Source of the DNA: a virus
IMG/VR virus record: IMGVR_UViG_3300044630_005024
Coordinates: 1-49,971 of that record
Strand: one strand, 5' to 3'
DNA: 49,971 bases
The notes below the pieces were generated by a model. That model was not told where the DNA came from. It saw nothing but the letters and a program-made list of their open reading frames with translations, and ran no database searches. A program made the translations under genes and the position numbers. Shown here one piece after another: positions 1 through 8,158 of the stretch (position 1 is its first letter; every line of letters starts with the position of its first letter).

Positions 1-2
1 TT

Positions 3-1448
3 GTTGAGTTTGCGCCTAAGATCACGCCGACTAAAATTGAGATGTTGGACCTTGAGTCCAAAAATGCTCAAGTCAAGGCCCTAGACCCAGAGTCTGGAGG
101 ATATGATAGACAGCGTGGTAAGAAATTTCCGATGATTAGTATTGGAGGATTCTTGATTATTGAATCTGATCTATTGTCATTCACACTTTCACAAGCTGAT
201 TTTTTACCAAATATCTATTTTAGTTTTATTGACTCAGCTAAGATTTTTACATCAGAGGGATTTCCAACAACTACTCCAATTGCTAGCATATTTGTTGCAC
301 CAACTAACAAACTGCTAAAGTCGATTGCTGGCGATTATTTGATTACGAATATTAGATCGATGACAATGCCAGATGGCCGTATTCGATATGATTATATTGG
401 TGAACTCTATATTCCAAATCTAAATACAAATAAGTCAATTGCTTATTCAAAAATGACGTCAGTTGACGCAATGCGAGCTATTGCAAAGGATCTTAATTTG
501 GGATTTGCAACAAACGAGAATCAAACTAATGATACGATGACTTGGATCAATCCAAATTTGAGTTATAAAACGTTTATTCAAAAGATAGCAGACCGAGCAT
601 ATACTAACGAAAAGTCATTTTATCAGGTCTTTATCGATAGAGGCTATGTGTTAAACTTTATAAATGTTGAAAAGCAGTATTCTAGAGATCAGGAAGTAGA
701 CGTTACATATATTGGAATGAATACTCGAGAAGACATTGACTTTGAAAGAGTTGACGATCTTTCGACAAATGATAATTTGATGGAAGTTCCAATGGTATTG
801 ACATACTCAAAATCTTCAAAGGCAGATGATATGAAGATTTTAGAATATTCTCCAATAAGTGAGAATGGCGGAGTCCTAATGACGGAATCCTTTAGAAAGA
901 GAGTAAATTGGTATAGACATAATGCTGAAAAATTGGATTTCTTTATTGAGCCACTATCTGATTTGAAACCAGAAGATGGAAAGGTTCACCAAACACCAAC
1001 GATTACGGAGTTTACTGAGTCTGATATTATCAAATGGATAGGTATTGATTACAATAATGCTCATGAAAATTACAAATTTGCAAGAGTAATCAATATGCAT
1101 AATGAGAAAGAGCTTTATAAGAACCAACTTAAAGTGACGCTAAACGGTCCAAATTTCTCTGTACCTAGAGGAAGTAGAGTTAGAGTAGTGATCTCTCGAG
1201 AGGCTGGCGAAACTCTCTTCATGGGAGCAGCAGCGAATGCTAATTATATGGAAGATAAGAATGATTTCACTTCAAACGTAAATGAAGAATATATCGACCG
1301 AAATTTAACTGACTTTTATTATGTAAAGGATGTTGTTATTCGATACAGAAAAGACAATTCAACTCGACCAGTATACACGACAGAAATGATACTCTCTAAG
1401 AGAAACTGGCTGCCGGCTAGACAAAAATTAATAACACCAACTCGATGA
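3..1448 (+). CDS. Baseplate hub-like protein (gp27/gpD-type candidate), 5' end may be cut
   Basis: The reading frame is already open at the first base of the window, so the gene may begin upstream. The first in-frame ATG is at 42 and would give 468 residues. I recognise no exact family. Size, soluble mixed alpha/beta composition and position make a baseplate hub the best guess: the next gene overlaps it by four bases (ATGA) and a gp5-like spike follows two genes later. T4 gp27 is about 390 residues and sits under the gp5 spike. The C-terminal part (residues about 370-468) is rich in beta-type sequence with basic R/K clusters. No Shine-Dalgarno sequence precedes the ATG at 42. An alternative is another baseplate wedge protein. 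I am confident it is a real gene and only moderately confident of its role. Confidence 0.6.
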   Translation, partial: VEFAPKITPTKIEMLDLESKNAQVKALDPESGGYDRQRGKKFPMISIGGFLIIESDLLSFTLSQADFLPNIYFSFIDSAKIFTSEGFPTTTPIASIFVAPTNKLLKSIAGDYLITNIRSMTMPDGRIRYDYIGELYIPNLNTNKSIAYSKMTSVDAMRAIAKDLNLGFATNENQTNDTMTWINPNLSYKTFIQKIADRAYTNEKSFYQVFIDRGYVLNFINVEKQYSRDQEVDVTYIGMNTREDIDFERVDDLSTNDNLMEVPMVLTYSKSSKADDMKILEYSPISENGGVLMTESFRKRVNWYRHNAEKLDFFIEPLSDLKPEDGKVHQTPTITEFTESDIIKWIGIDYNNAHENYKFARVINMHNEKELYKNQLKVTLNGPNFSVPRGSRVRVVISREAGETLFMGAAANANYMEDKNDFTSNVNEEYIDRNLTDFYYVKDVVIRYRKDNSTRPVYTTEMILSKRNWLPARQKLITPTR

Positions 1449-2641
1449 GTAATCCAACCTTTATAAACTTTTTAGGCCAAGGCGATAGACTGCCGACCGT
1501 GATGAACTATTTCAGAAAGGGCTCCATTTATGCAAACGAAGATCCGTTATATTTGACATTTTTCCTAGACTTTAATCCATCGGTCGGTGACCCTCACCCT
1601 GAGACTATTGCATTCAATTCATTACTAATGGATATGGAGCCAACTGCTGCACGTGAAGTAAACTTGGCAAATTCTCCAACCGGTTTTGAACTATCTACGT
1701 TGGAGTATTTACAACGCGCATATAACCAAACTTACGTTTCAGCAAAGGATGGTCCTGCTGGAAACCTTAGAAAATTTCAGACTGTACTGAACAATATGTA
1801 TCAGGAGACTCCATGGTATTTTCAAAGCGTGTCCGGTATCTCAGACCTTTGGAAAAAATCAATGGAAGTCGGAGATGTCGGGAAGAAGGTTACGCTGACT
1901 GTTACATGTAACGAATCAGTTGACATGAGACTTATTCAAATGGCAGACTTCTATCGTAATGCAATATACGATAAGAGAGCCAGAGCATACAGAGTTCCAG
2001 ATAATCTAAGAAAGTTCTCATTTGACTTGTACTTATTTGAAATTAGAGATCTAAAGGTATTTCAAAATTCAACTAGAAAAAGAGAGACTTCGATCTTTAC
2101 GAACGGCAATCACTTTATAAAGTTTAAGTGCAAGATGTGCGAGTTTGACTTTTCCGATATTTTACAAGGAGGCCAGAGCGCCGTCGATTCTAAGTCATTT
2201 ATTGAAGATCGACCTTTCACAACTCAATTCAAGATCAATATTGACTGGGTGAGCGAAGATTCTTCATATCAAGAAATAGAAGCAGTACTTAAAGACGTCT
2301 CAAGCCCGATCGCTAGCCGTCTTGGAGATAGCGCAATCGGATCAAATGAAGCAAATTTTGGAATCCTGTCAGGAGCAGTTCAATCTGCAACCAGCCAAGT
2401 AACTAGACAACTTACTAATATATCAAGAGTGCCGAGCCGAATTATTGGTGCAATACTAAATGAGATTCAAACTACAATTGAAGGAAAGGTTCTTGGAAAT
2501 GTATATGACGGCAGATACGGCCCAATCATTAGTACTTCAGGACTCGTTAACGACATCGGTCAGGTGTATACTCCACCAAGAAGATCGCCAGTCGGGCCAC
2601 CTACTCCACAAGATCTGGGAACAGCTGGTGGATACGGTTAA
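1445..2641 (+). CDS. Baseplate protein with tail-tube-like features (gp48/gp54-type candidate)
   Basis: A 398-residue protein translationally coupled to the upstream hub-like gene by an ATGA overlap. The middle part (residues about 185-270) has the alternating hydrophobic pattern of a tail-tube beta sandwich, with the stretches FSFDLYLFEIRDLKVFQN and HFIKFKCKMCEFDFSD. This is what one expects of proteins that initiate or cap the tail tube, such as T4 gp48 or gp54. The C-terminal 100 residues are S/G/P-rich and probably flexible. The neighbours (hub, then spike) support a central baseplate role. The specific identity is inference from fold-like pattern and position, since no diagnostic motif is visible. 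Confidence 0.55.
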   Translation: MSNPTFINFLGQGDRLPTVMNYFRKGSIYANEDPLYLTFFLDFNPSVGDPHPETIAFNSLLMDMEPTAAREVNLANSPTGFELSTLEYLQRAYNQTYVSAKDGPAGNLRKFQTVLNNMYQETPWYFQSVSGISDLWKKSMEVGDVGKKVTLTVTCNESVDMRLIQMADFYRNAIYDKRARAYRVPDNLRKFSFDLYLFEIRDLKVFQNSTRKRETSIFTNGNHFIKFKCKMCEFDFSDILQGGQSAVDSKSFIEDRPFTTQFKINIDWVSEDSSYQEIEAVLKDVSSPIASRLGDSAIGSNEANFGILSGAVQSATSQVTRQLTNISRVPSRIIGAILNEIQTTIEGKVLGNVYDGRYGPIISTSGLVNDIGQVYTPPRRSPVGPPTPQDLGTAGGYG

Positions 2642-2676
2642 AAACAAAATTGCAAAATAGAGTATAACATAAAACA

Positions 2677-3477
2677 ATGATTCTAAATCCAGATCACGAT
2701 ATAATTAAAGACCCAACTGGTGGAGAATTTACAACAGTAGAGTATCTTGGCGAAGTCCTTGCTGTGAATGATCCTATGAAAGAAGGTCGTTGTAAGATCC
2801 GAGTTTTTACAGTATATGACGATCTAGCAGTTGATGATATTCCATGGGCAGTGCCTATTCAAAAGCCAACATTCTTTGGCCAAGACGGAAAGGCTGGCTC
2901 ACTGTCGATCCCAAAGAAAGGATCGATCGTTGGTGTCAATTTTAATTCAGGCGACATTTATTCCCCAGAATATAAGCAAATCCAAGAGGTCGGAGACGAT
3001 ATTAAAGAAGAACTTAGAAAAGAGGGAGAATACGAGGGAGCGCACTTTGTCCTATTTGACGGAGATGAGGAACTTAAAGTCTGGTTTACTGTCAAAAAAG
3101 GCTTAACTATTCAACTTAAGAATTCTAGAATTAATATTGATCAAACGTCAAAGATCACGCTTGAACATGAGGACTCTCTATCAATTATTGAAATGGAAGG
3201 TCCAGTAATTAGAGTAATTTCTGACTCTCAAGTAAATATCACGTCAAATGCAATTAGAGCGACAGCCGATACTATTTGGCTTGATGGAGATTCTACTCGA
3301 GTCGGACACAGCCCAATCACAGGACCAGCTGTGCTCGGTGATAGACTATTTGGAGTATTGAAAGCTTTGGCTGGAATGATTGATGCAAAGATGCCGTCTA
3401 CGCCAGGGGCAGCTCAACAGGTTGTCGAAGCGGCAAAGGTGCTTTGCTTATCAGAAACAGTAATAGTCGGAAAGTAA
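2677..3477 (+). CDS. gp5-like baseplate central spike, OB-fold plus beta-helix, no lysozyme domain
   Basis: A 266-residue protein. Residues about 22-105 resemble the gp5/VgrG OB-fold: a leading EYLGEVLAVNDPMKEGRCKI stretch, then IPWAVPIQKP and a basic KKGSIVGVNF strand. Residues about 145-215 show short alternating beta repeats (for example LTIQLKNSRINIDQ and VNITSNAIRATADTIWLDGD), as expected of a needle-like triple beta-helix. T4 gp5 is 575 residues and carries a lysozyme domain between these parts. There is no room for one here, so peptidoglycan cutting must be done by another protein. It follows the hub-like and tube-like genes with a 35-base gap and no hairpin, so it probably belongs to the same transcript. 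Confidence 0.72.
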   Translation: MILNPDHDIIKDPTGGEFTTVEYLGEVLAVNDPMKEGRCKIRVFTVYDDLAVDDIPWAVPIQKPTFFGQDGKAGSLSIPKKGSIVGVNFNSGDIYSPEYKQIQEVGDDIKEELRKEGEYEGAHFVLFDGDEELKVWFTVKKGLTIQLKNSRINIDQTSKITLEHEDSLSIIEMEGPVIRVISDSQVNITSNAIRATADTIWLDGDSTRVGHSPITGPAVLGDRLFGVLKALAGMIDAKMPSTPGAAQQVVEAAKVLCLSETVIVGK

Positions 3478-3496
3478 TTGGGTAAAATAAGCTAAC

Positions 3497-4378
3497 GTGG
3501 CGAATTATTACGATACATTAGGACTTGATACGAATGCAACGAAAGACGATATTAAAAAAGCCTATCGTAAACTCGCACTCAAGTACCATCCGGATAAAAA
3601 CCCAGATGGAGAGGGCCGCTTCAAAGAAATTACTGAAGCGTATGAGACCCTGTCTGACGAAACCAAGAAAGCTAAATATGATAGACAGCAGACTAGCTTT
3701 GATTTTAGCGGGTTTCGAGATCACGGCTTTGGTAAATCGGCTTATCGAGAATATCAATACTCTGATTTTAGCTCATTTAATTCAGGATTCAGTCGTAAGG
3801 CTAAAAAGGATCTTGACATCATTCATAATCATCAAGTCGATTTACTAACGGTGCTTACCGGTACTCCATTTGAAGTATCGTATGAAACTAATCAAAGGAG
3901 TCAAACTGTGAGAGTGTCAGTTGATTTGCGAGAAGCTTTTTATGCAATGACAAAAATGAAGAAGGGTCTGTATTCAGTAAAGCTTCGAGTAAAAGGTTAT
4001 GGAAATTCTGGAGAAGTTATAACTCCATGGAGCTCAAACGAAGAGACAGGAGACCTTATTCTCAATGTATTGATCACAACTAACGACATTGAGATAGACG
4101 GATCTGACATTGTACACAATATCTCACTTTCTTTAAAAGATGCCTTGTACCCAGAGGATCTTATTTTTGAATCAGTTGACGGAAAGCGCTATAAAATCAA
4201 GTCTTTTAATACTGATAATTTTAGTTGTATCACAATAAACATTGGCGAAGCTGGCATTCGAAATGAAGCTGGCGGCCTCGGTCGTTATATTTTCAAACCT
4301 TACATCCTAAAACCTGATCTATCTTCACTTTCTGATGAGGAAAAATCAAATCTTGTGAATTTTTTATCTAGATCGTAA
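3497..4378 (+). CDS. J-domain co-chaperone (DnaJ/CbpA-like)
   Basis: A 293-residue protein starting with GTG. Residues 4-65 are a clear J-domain: [20 protein letters not shown], then a basic helix, the invariant HPD tripeptide at about residues 31-33, and a [12 protein letters not shown] helix IV region. J-domains stimulate the ATPase of DnaK-type Hsp70, so this should recruit host DnaK. The rest lacks the CxxCxGxG zinc repeats of DnaJ proper and resembles the substrate-binding C-terminal part of CbpA-type proteins. It is placed just before the head assembly genes on the same strand, which suggests a role in folding or assembly of virion proteins. Together with GroEL and GroES elsewhere in the window it makes a near-complete phage chaperone set. 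Confidence 0.9.
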   Translation: MANYYDTLGLDTNATKDDIKKAYRKLALKYHPDKNPDGEGRFKEITEAYETLSDETKKAKYDRQQTSFDFSGFRDHGFGKSAYREYQYSDFSSFNSGFSRKAKKDLDIIHNHQVDLLTVLTGTPFEVSYETNQRSQTVRVSVDLREAFYAMTKMKKGLYSVKLRVKGYGNSGEVITPWSSNEETGDLILNVLITTNDIEIDGSDIVHNISLSLKDALYPEDLIFESVDGKRYKIKSFNTDNFSCITINIGEAGIRNEAGGLGRYIFKPYILKPDLSSLSDEEKSNLVNFLSRS

Positions 4379-4386
4379 TAAATAAC
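4376..4386 (+). promoter_or_regulatory. Late-promoter-like motif (upstream copy)
   Basis: TAATAAATAAC overlaps the stop codon of the J-domain gene. It matches the ATAAATAA core shared by the late-promoter-like sites of this window. A second, better copy lies 50 bases downstream, nearer the protease/scaffold gene. Confidence 0.4.
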
Positions 4387-4425
4387 GATATAGGGATAGG
4401 ATACGCATTGCGCAGGCCGACTCCG

Positions 4426-4435
4426 TATAAATAAT
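4426..4435 (+). promoter_or_regulatory. T4-type late promoter for protease/scaffold gene
   Basis: TATAAATAAT contains the exact T4 late promoter octamer TATAAATA. Its last base is 21 bases before the GTG start at 4456, the same spacing seen at several other structural genes here. A gp55-type late sigma factor is encoded in the same window. Use as a promoter is inferred from motif, spacing and context. Confidence 0.7.
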
Positions 4436-4455
4436 AAAAAATTTACAACGGCTTA

Positions 4456-6426
4456 GTGGATACTAATATCATTAACTTAAGTACTACTGTTCCAGCAGAC
4501 AGCCAAATATTCATCCTCGAGAGAATGAATGAGGGTCTTTCTGCAACTACCAGCAACGGTGATATCGTTATGGAAGGAACTGCTGCAGTATTCGGTGTTA
4601 AGAACAATAACAACCGAGTATATGAAAAGGAAGAGTACTTACCTCACCTTTCTTATCTGCAAGAAAAAATCTCTAAGGGACAGCTGTTCGGAGAATTAGA
4701 CCACCCTCAAAGCTTTGACGTATCGTTGAAGAACGTTTCGCATGTTATTGAAGGGCTAAGCTACGATGAAGGATCTAATTCAGTTAAGATCAAACTTAGA
4801 ATACTAAACACACCAGCTGGTCAAATTGCAAAGGCTCTAGTTGAAGCTGGTTGCACTATCTCTTGTTCATCACGCGCCGCTGGTCAAGTAATGAATGAAG
4901 GAAAGGTAAAACTTCATAAGATCTTTACTTACGACCTAGTTGCTGAACCTGGTTTCTCACAAGCTATCTTACAAAAGACAGTTAATGAGAGTCTACAGTC
5001 TCAATTTACAAACGTTTTCGAATCGCTAGACCACTTAAAACAGACAGCGATTACAAACCAGCTAGTTGATATTTCAGAAGGATTCAGTTTCGAGGATTCT
5101 GTGAGAGTCTATAGGATAAATAATTCAGAAATGAACACAACTACTCAAAATAACAACAAACAAATGGCTAATGAGTTTGTACGCAAAGAAGAACTTAATC
5201 AATATTCCGAACTAGTGAAGAAGAAGTTTGAGGCTCTTCAGGAAAGCATTAACAACAACAATAAAGGTATCTCGGCTCTAACTGAGAGTACTGAATCTCC
5301 TAAATTAGTTGAGTACGTAAACTACTTAGCTGGAGAAATGGAAAAGATGGTTGAATACACTAACTATCTTTCTACTATGATGAACAAAGGAATCAACTAC
5401 ACAGAGCATGTTGCAGAAAAAGTAAACAACGTAATTGATTACACTGACTACCTTGCAGAGAAGACTGAACAAAACATCCAGTACTCTGACTATTTAGGCG
5501 AGAAAGTCAATCAGACTATTAACTACTCTGAGTATGTTGCTGAGCAAGTTGAAAAGAATATTGAATACACTGAATATGTTGCAGAAGCAGCAGACAAAGG
5601 TATCCAATACGCTGAATACATTGCTGAACAAGCAGAGAAAGGAATCAAATACTCTGAGTATATCGGAGAAAACCTTGAAGCTGCTATCAAATACGCAGAT
5701 TATCTTGGCGAAAACCTTGAAAAAGGAATCAAATACTCTGAGTATCTTGCAGAATCAATGAACGAAAAACTTACTCCTTCAGCTGCAGTTTCTGCACGTA
5801 AGCTTCTAGCTGACGTAAAGACTCTTAATGAAGGTGCCAATTACGAAATCAACGAAGAATCTGGAGTTGATGAGCTAGTTGGAGCAGTTGATGGTATTCT
5901 AAGCCACATCAAATCTAACTCAGCGAATGCAGTTCTAGAAAACAGATATCCGTTCTTAAAGCTTCTAGCTGAAAACAATAAGCAAAAATTCTTTGCTCTT
6001 GATCAAGAAACGAAGACTGCTATTGTAGAAACTATGAGAGGTGCTGTATACTTCACAGAAGCTGAAGTTATCAACATCATGGAAGCAGTTCTTAACAAGA
6101 CTAACGAAAATATTCCAAACTACGTAAGATTCATGCCTGAAAAATACAAAGAAGTATTTGAAAGCATGTCAGATGCAGAAAGAAATTGGGTTGCTGCACA
6201 AGCACACAACTTCCAATTAAATACACCGTACCAGGTTAAATCTTTCTGGGATTCTAGAGATCTTCGCGGAATTTACGAAAGAATCGCGATAAATAACTCA
6301 AATTCAGAAAAAATTAACGAGAGCCAAGGTACAGAAGGCTATGTATCGTTAAATAAGGTTCAAGAGTCTCTTAGAGGTTACTCTAACGACTACTTGGAAG
6401 CTCTAAAACGTAGAGCACAAAACTAA
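4456..6426 (+). CDS. Prohead protease fused to scaffolding (core) protein, gp21-gp22 fusion
   Basis: A 656-residue protein with GTG start. Residues about 35-170 are a T4 gp21-type (herpes assemblin-like) serine protease, with likely catalytic His83 in GELDHPQ and Ser138 or Ser139 in GCTISCSSRAAG, followed by a conserved-looking YDLVAEPGF. Residues about 235-656 look like a scaffold: charged, helical and rich in E, K and N. Within it, residues 285-438 are eleven tandem 14-residue repeats. In T4 the protease (gene 21) and the major core protein (gene 22) are separate neighbouring genes just before gene 23, so the order 21-22-23 is kept but the first two are fused. An ATG at 5131 (Met226), preceded by GATAAATAAT, could start a separate scaffold polypeptide. 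Confidence 0.88.
   Translation: MDTNIINLSTTVPADSQIFILERMNEGLSATTSNGDIVMEGTAAVFGVKNNNNRVYEKEEYLPHLSYLQEKISKGQLFGELDHPQSFDVSLKNVSHVIEGLSYDEGSNSVKIKLRILNTPAGQIAKALVEAGCTISCSSRAAGQVMNEGKVKLHKIFTYDLVAEPGFSQAILQKTVNESLQSQFTNVFESLDHLKQTAITNQLVDISEGFSFEDSVRVYRINNSEMNTTTQNNNKQMANEFVRKEELNQYSELVKKKFEALQESINNNNKGISALTESTESPKLVEYVNYLAGEMEKMVEYTNYLSTMMNKGINYTEHVAEKVNNVIDYTDYLAEKTEQNIQYSDYLGEKVNQTINYSEYVAEQVEKNIEYTEYVAEAADKGIQYAEYIAEQAEKGIKYSEYIGENLEAAIKYADYLGENLEKGIKYSEYLAESMNEKLTPSAAVSARKLLADVKTLNEGANYEINEESGVDELVGAVDGILSHIKSNSANAVLENRYPFLKLLAENNKQKFFALDQETKTAIVETMRGAVYFTEAEVINIMEAVLNKTNENIPNYVRFMPEKYKEVFESMSDAERNWVAAQAHNFQLNTPYQVKSFWDSRDLRGIYERIAINNSNSEKINESQGTEGYVSLNKVQESLRGYSNDYLEALKRRAQN
5115..5124 (+). 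promoter_or_regulatory. Possible internal late promoter for a nested scaffold protein
   Basis: GATAAATAAT lies inside the protease/scaffold gene, right at the junction of the two domains and 7 bases before the in-frame ATG at 5131. It matches the core of the late motif, but the spacing is shorter than the usual 21-24 bases. It could therefore be chance in AT-rich sequence or the source of a leaderless message. Confidence 0.3.
5308..5769 (+). repeat. Eleven tandem 42-bp units encoding 14-residue scaffold repeats
   Basis: Eleven consecutive 14-residue units occupy residues 285-438 of the scaffold half. Typical units are INYSEYVAEQVEKN, IKYSEYIGENLEAA and IQYAEYIAEQAEKG. Positions 1 (V/I), 3 (Y), 6 (Y) and 9 (E) are almost invariant. 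Units 3-11 all carry (L/I/V)-(A/G)-E at positions 7-9, which matches the T4 gp21 cleavage consensus of a hydrophobic residue, any residue, then Glu. The DNA units have diverged while the protein pattern is kept, so this is selection on protein and not recent slippage. A 14-residue period equals two heptads, which also suits a coiled coil. Confidence 0.92.
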
Positions 6427-6448
6427 AATTAAAAAAACATTTAACAAA

Positions 6449-8047
6449 ATGGCAACTAAAGTTTTCAAAAGACTTAACGATGCTAGCGTCCGTGAAACTT
6501 GGACTCCTGTACTAGAAGGATATGGTGTTGACCTCAACGCACGTCCTTGGTTAGTAGACTACGCTCACAACCACGCTATCTTCGAAAACGCTGGTGCAAT
6601 CAACGAAGCAGCAGCAGCTCCAGGCTTGTTCTTCCAACAGCCAGGATCAATCAGCTCAATGGGCGCTATCGCAGCTCCAACAAGCGCAATGACCCCTTTC
6701 TCAGCAGGTGGTGTAAAAGGAACTACCGCAGGTTCTGGTGATAAATTCCCAAGCTTGATGCCTGTAGCTATCCAAGTAGCAGCTAAAACTATCGGTTTCG
6801 ACCTAGTTGGTGTTGTTCCTATGGATTCTCCAGTAGGTTTCCTTCCTTACCTTGACTATGTTTACCAAGGTGGTAATGTAGGTACGTCTTTCGAGCCGTT
6901 CCTAATCAAAGTAACTGACTCAGCAGCAGTAACTGGTACTTCAACTGGTGATGGTACTGGCTCAGGCGATACAATCGACGCGGCTAACCACTCATTCAAA
7001 TATGTTGGTTTATCACGTGTTGATGGTCACCCAATCTACAAAGTAGTTTCAGTTGACGATGCTTCAACCGTAACTGTAGCACAAGCTGCAGTTGACGCTG
7101 GTATCGCAGCAACAACTGCTGGTGTAGAATTAGTATCAGCTCTTGAAAACCATATTTCTGGTTTTACATCAGTATCTGATGCTGACTACGCTGGAACTGA
7201 CTTCAACGGTCCATTCTACGAAACAACTGGTTCACAATCAGCTTTCGGAATGACTCGTGAAAAAGCGGAGCAATCAAAATTCCGTCAAATGGGTCTTCGT
7301 ATGTTCACTAAGTTCATCGAAGCAAAAGGCGACCAAGTTGCGATCTCTGCATCAGTTGAGCAAATCCAAGACCTTAACAGAGTATGGAACTTCGACGTTA
7401 TCTCAATGTTGGAGAACGTAGCTGTTAACGAGCTTGCACAATCAATCAACAAGAAACTTGTTGACCGTGTAGCTCAATTGGGTGCTACTCACGCAACTAA
7501 AGCAGCTACTCTAGAAGGTGTATCTAGCACTCTAGCTTCATTGCTTGATCCAGCTGCAACAGGAGCTGACGCTCTAACTCTTCAAGCTAACCAACGTAAA
7601 GTTGTTACTAAGATCCTTGAAATCGCAAACCTAATCTACCACAGAGGACGTTTCGGTGCAGGTACTTTCGTAGTAACTAACGGTCGTATTGCTTCTGCTC
7701 TAGCAGACGTATCTGGCTACGTTATCGCTCCGTTCAACAACGATCTTCCTTCTGGAGCAGGTCAGTTGTACCCAGCTGGTAAAGTATACGGATTGACTGT
7801 ATACGTTGACCCTAACATGAAGTTCAACGACAACCGTATCATCATCGGCCGTAAAGGTGCAGATGAGGAGCCGGGTGTTAAATTCCTTCCATATATCATG
7901 GCCGAGTCTCTTCAAACTATCTCTGAGGGTACATTCTCTCCGAAGATCGGTATGAAGTCTCGTTATGCTATCACTGAGGCTGGCTGGCATCCTGAAACTC
8001 AATACTTCACTCTTGGAGTAACTGGTTCAAGTTTCCTAATGGCGTAA
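6449..8047 (+). CDS. Major capsid protein, gp23-like
   Basis: A 532-residue protein similar in layout to T4 gp23 (521 residues), which forms the hexamers of the head. Recognisable blocks are VAAKTIGFDLVGVVPMDSPV at about residues 110-130, the following FLPYLDYVYQGG, and the C-terminal KIGMKSRYAI region. The N-terminal 53 residues look like a removable propeptide: the sequence AINE then AAAAPG at Glu53/Ala54 fits gp21-type cleavage. It follows the protease/scaffold fusion by 22 bases with an A-rich leader and no Shine-Dalgarno sequence, and it ends before a strong terminator. Codon choice looks more uniform than in neighbours (many GCT, GTA, AAC), as expected for a very highly expressed gene. 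Confidence 0.93.
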   Translation: MATKVFKRLNDASVRETWTPVLEGYGVDLNARPWLVDYAHNHAIFENAGAINEAAAAPGLFFQQPGSISSMGAIAAPTSAMTPFSAGGVKGTTAGSGDKFPSLMPVAIQVAAKTIGFDLVGVVPMDSPVGFLPYLDYVYQGGNVGTSFEPFLIKVTDSAAVTGTSTGDGTGSGDTIDAANHSFKYVGLSRVDGHPIYKVVSVDDASTVTVAQAAVDAGIAATTAGVELVSALENHISGFTSVSDADYAGTDFNGPFYETTGSQSAFGMTREKAEQSKFRQMGLRMFTKFIEAKGDQVAISASVEQIQDLNRVWNFDVISMLENVAVNELAQSINKKLVDRVAQLGATHATKAATLEGVSSTLASLLDPAATGADALTLQANQRKVVTKILEIANLIYHRGRFGAGTFVVTNGRIASALADVSGYVIAPFNNDLPSGAGQLYPAGKVYGLTVYVDPNMKFNDNRIIIGRKGADEEPGVKFLPYIMAESLQTISEGTFSPKIGMKSRYAITEAGWHPETQYFTLGVTGSSFLMA

Positions 8048-8070
8048 TCGTATTGAACGATCATAAATTG

Positions 8071-8104
8071 AAAGGCTCTCCTATGGAGAGCCTTTCTTTT
8101 TTTA
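8071..8104 (+). terminator. Rho-independent terminator after major capsid gene
   Basis: AAAGGCTCTCC, loop TAT, GGAGAGCCTTT form an 11-bp perfect stem followed by a T-rich run. It closes the protease-capsid transcript and precedes a new late-promoter-like site. Confidence 0.93.
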
Positions 8105-8114
8105 TACGGGTCGT

Positions 8115-8125
8115 GAATAAATAAC
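8115..8125 (+). promoter_or_regulatory. Late-promoter-like motif before small head gene
   Basis: GAATAAATAAC directly follows the capsid-gene terminator and is 34 bases before the ATG at 8159. It shares the ATAAATAAC core with the other sites. A promoter is needed here because of the terminator just upstream. Confidence 0.6.
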
Positions 8126-8158
8126 TCTACTAAAACTTACAAAAAATATTTTACAAAA

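Noticed and set aside
5308-5769. CRISPR-like array (regular 42-base units)
   Set aside because: Units are contiguous and in frame, diverged at DNA level and conserved at protein level, with no spacers; it is a protein repeat.
7700-8002. 100-codon minus-strand frame in the capsid gene
   Set aside because: Antisense of the conserved C-terminal part of the major capsid protein; no leader or motif.
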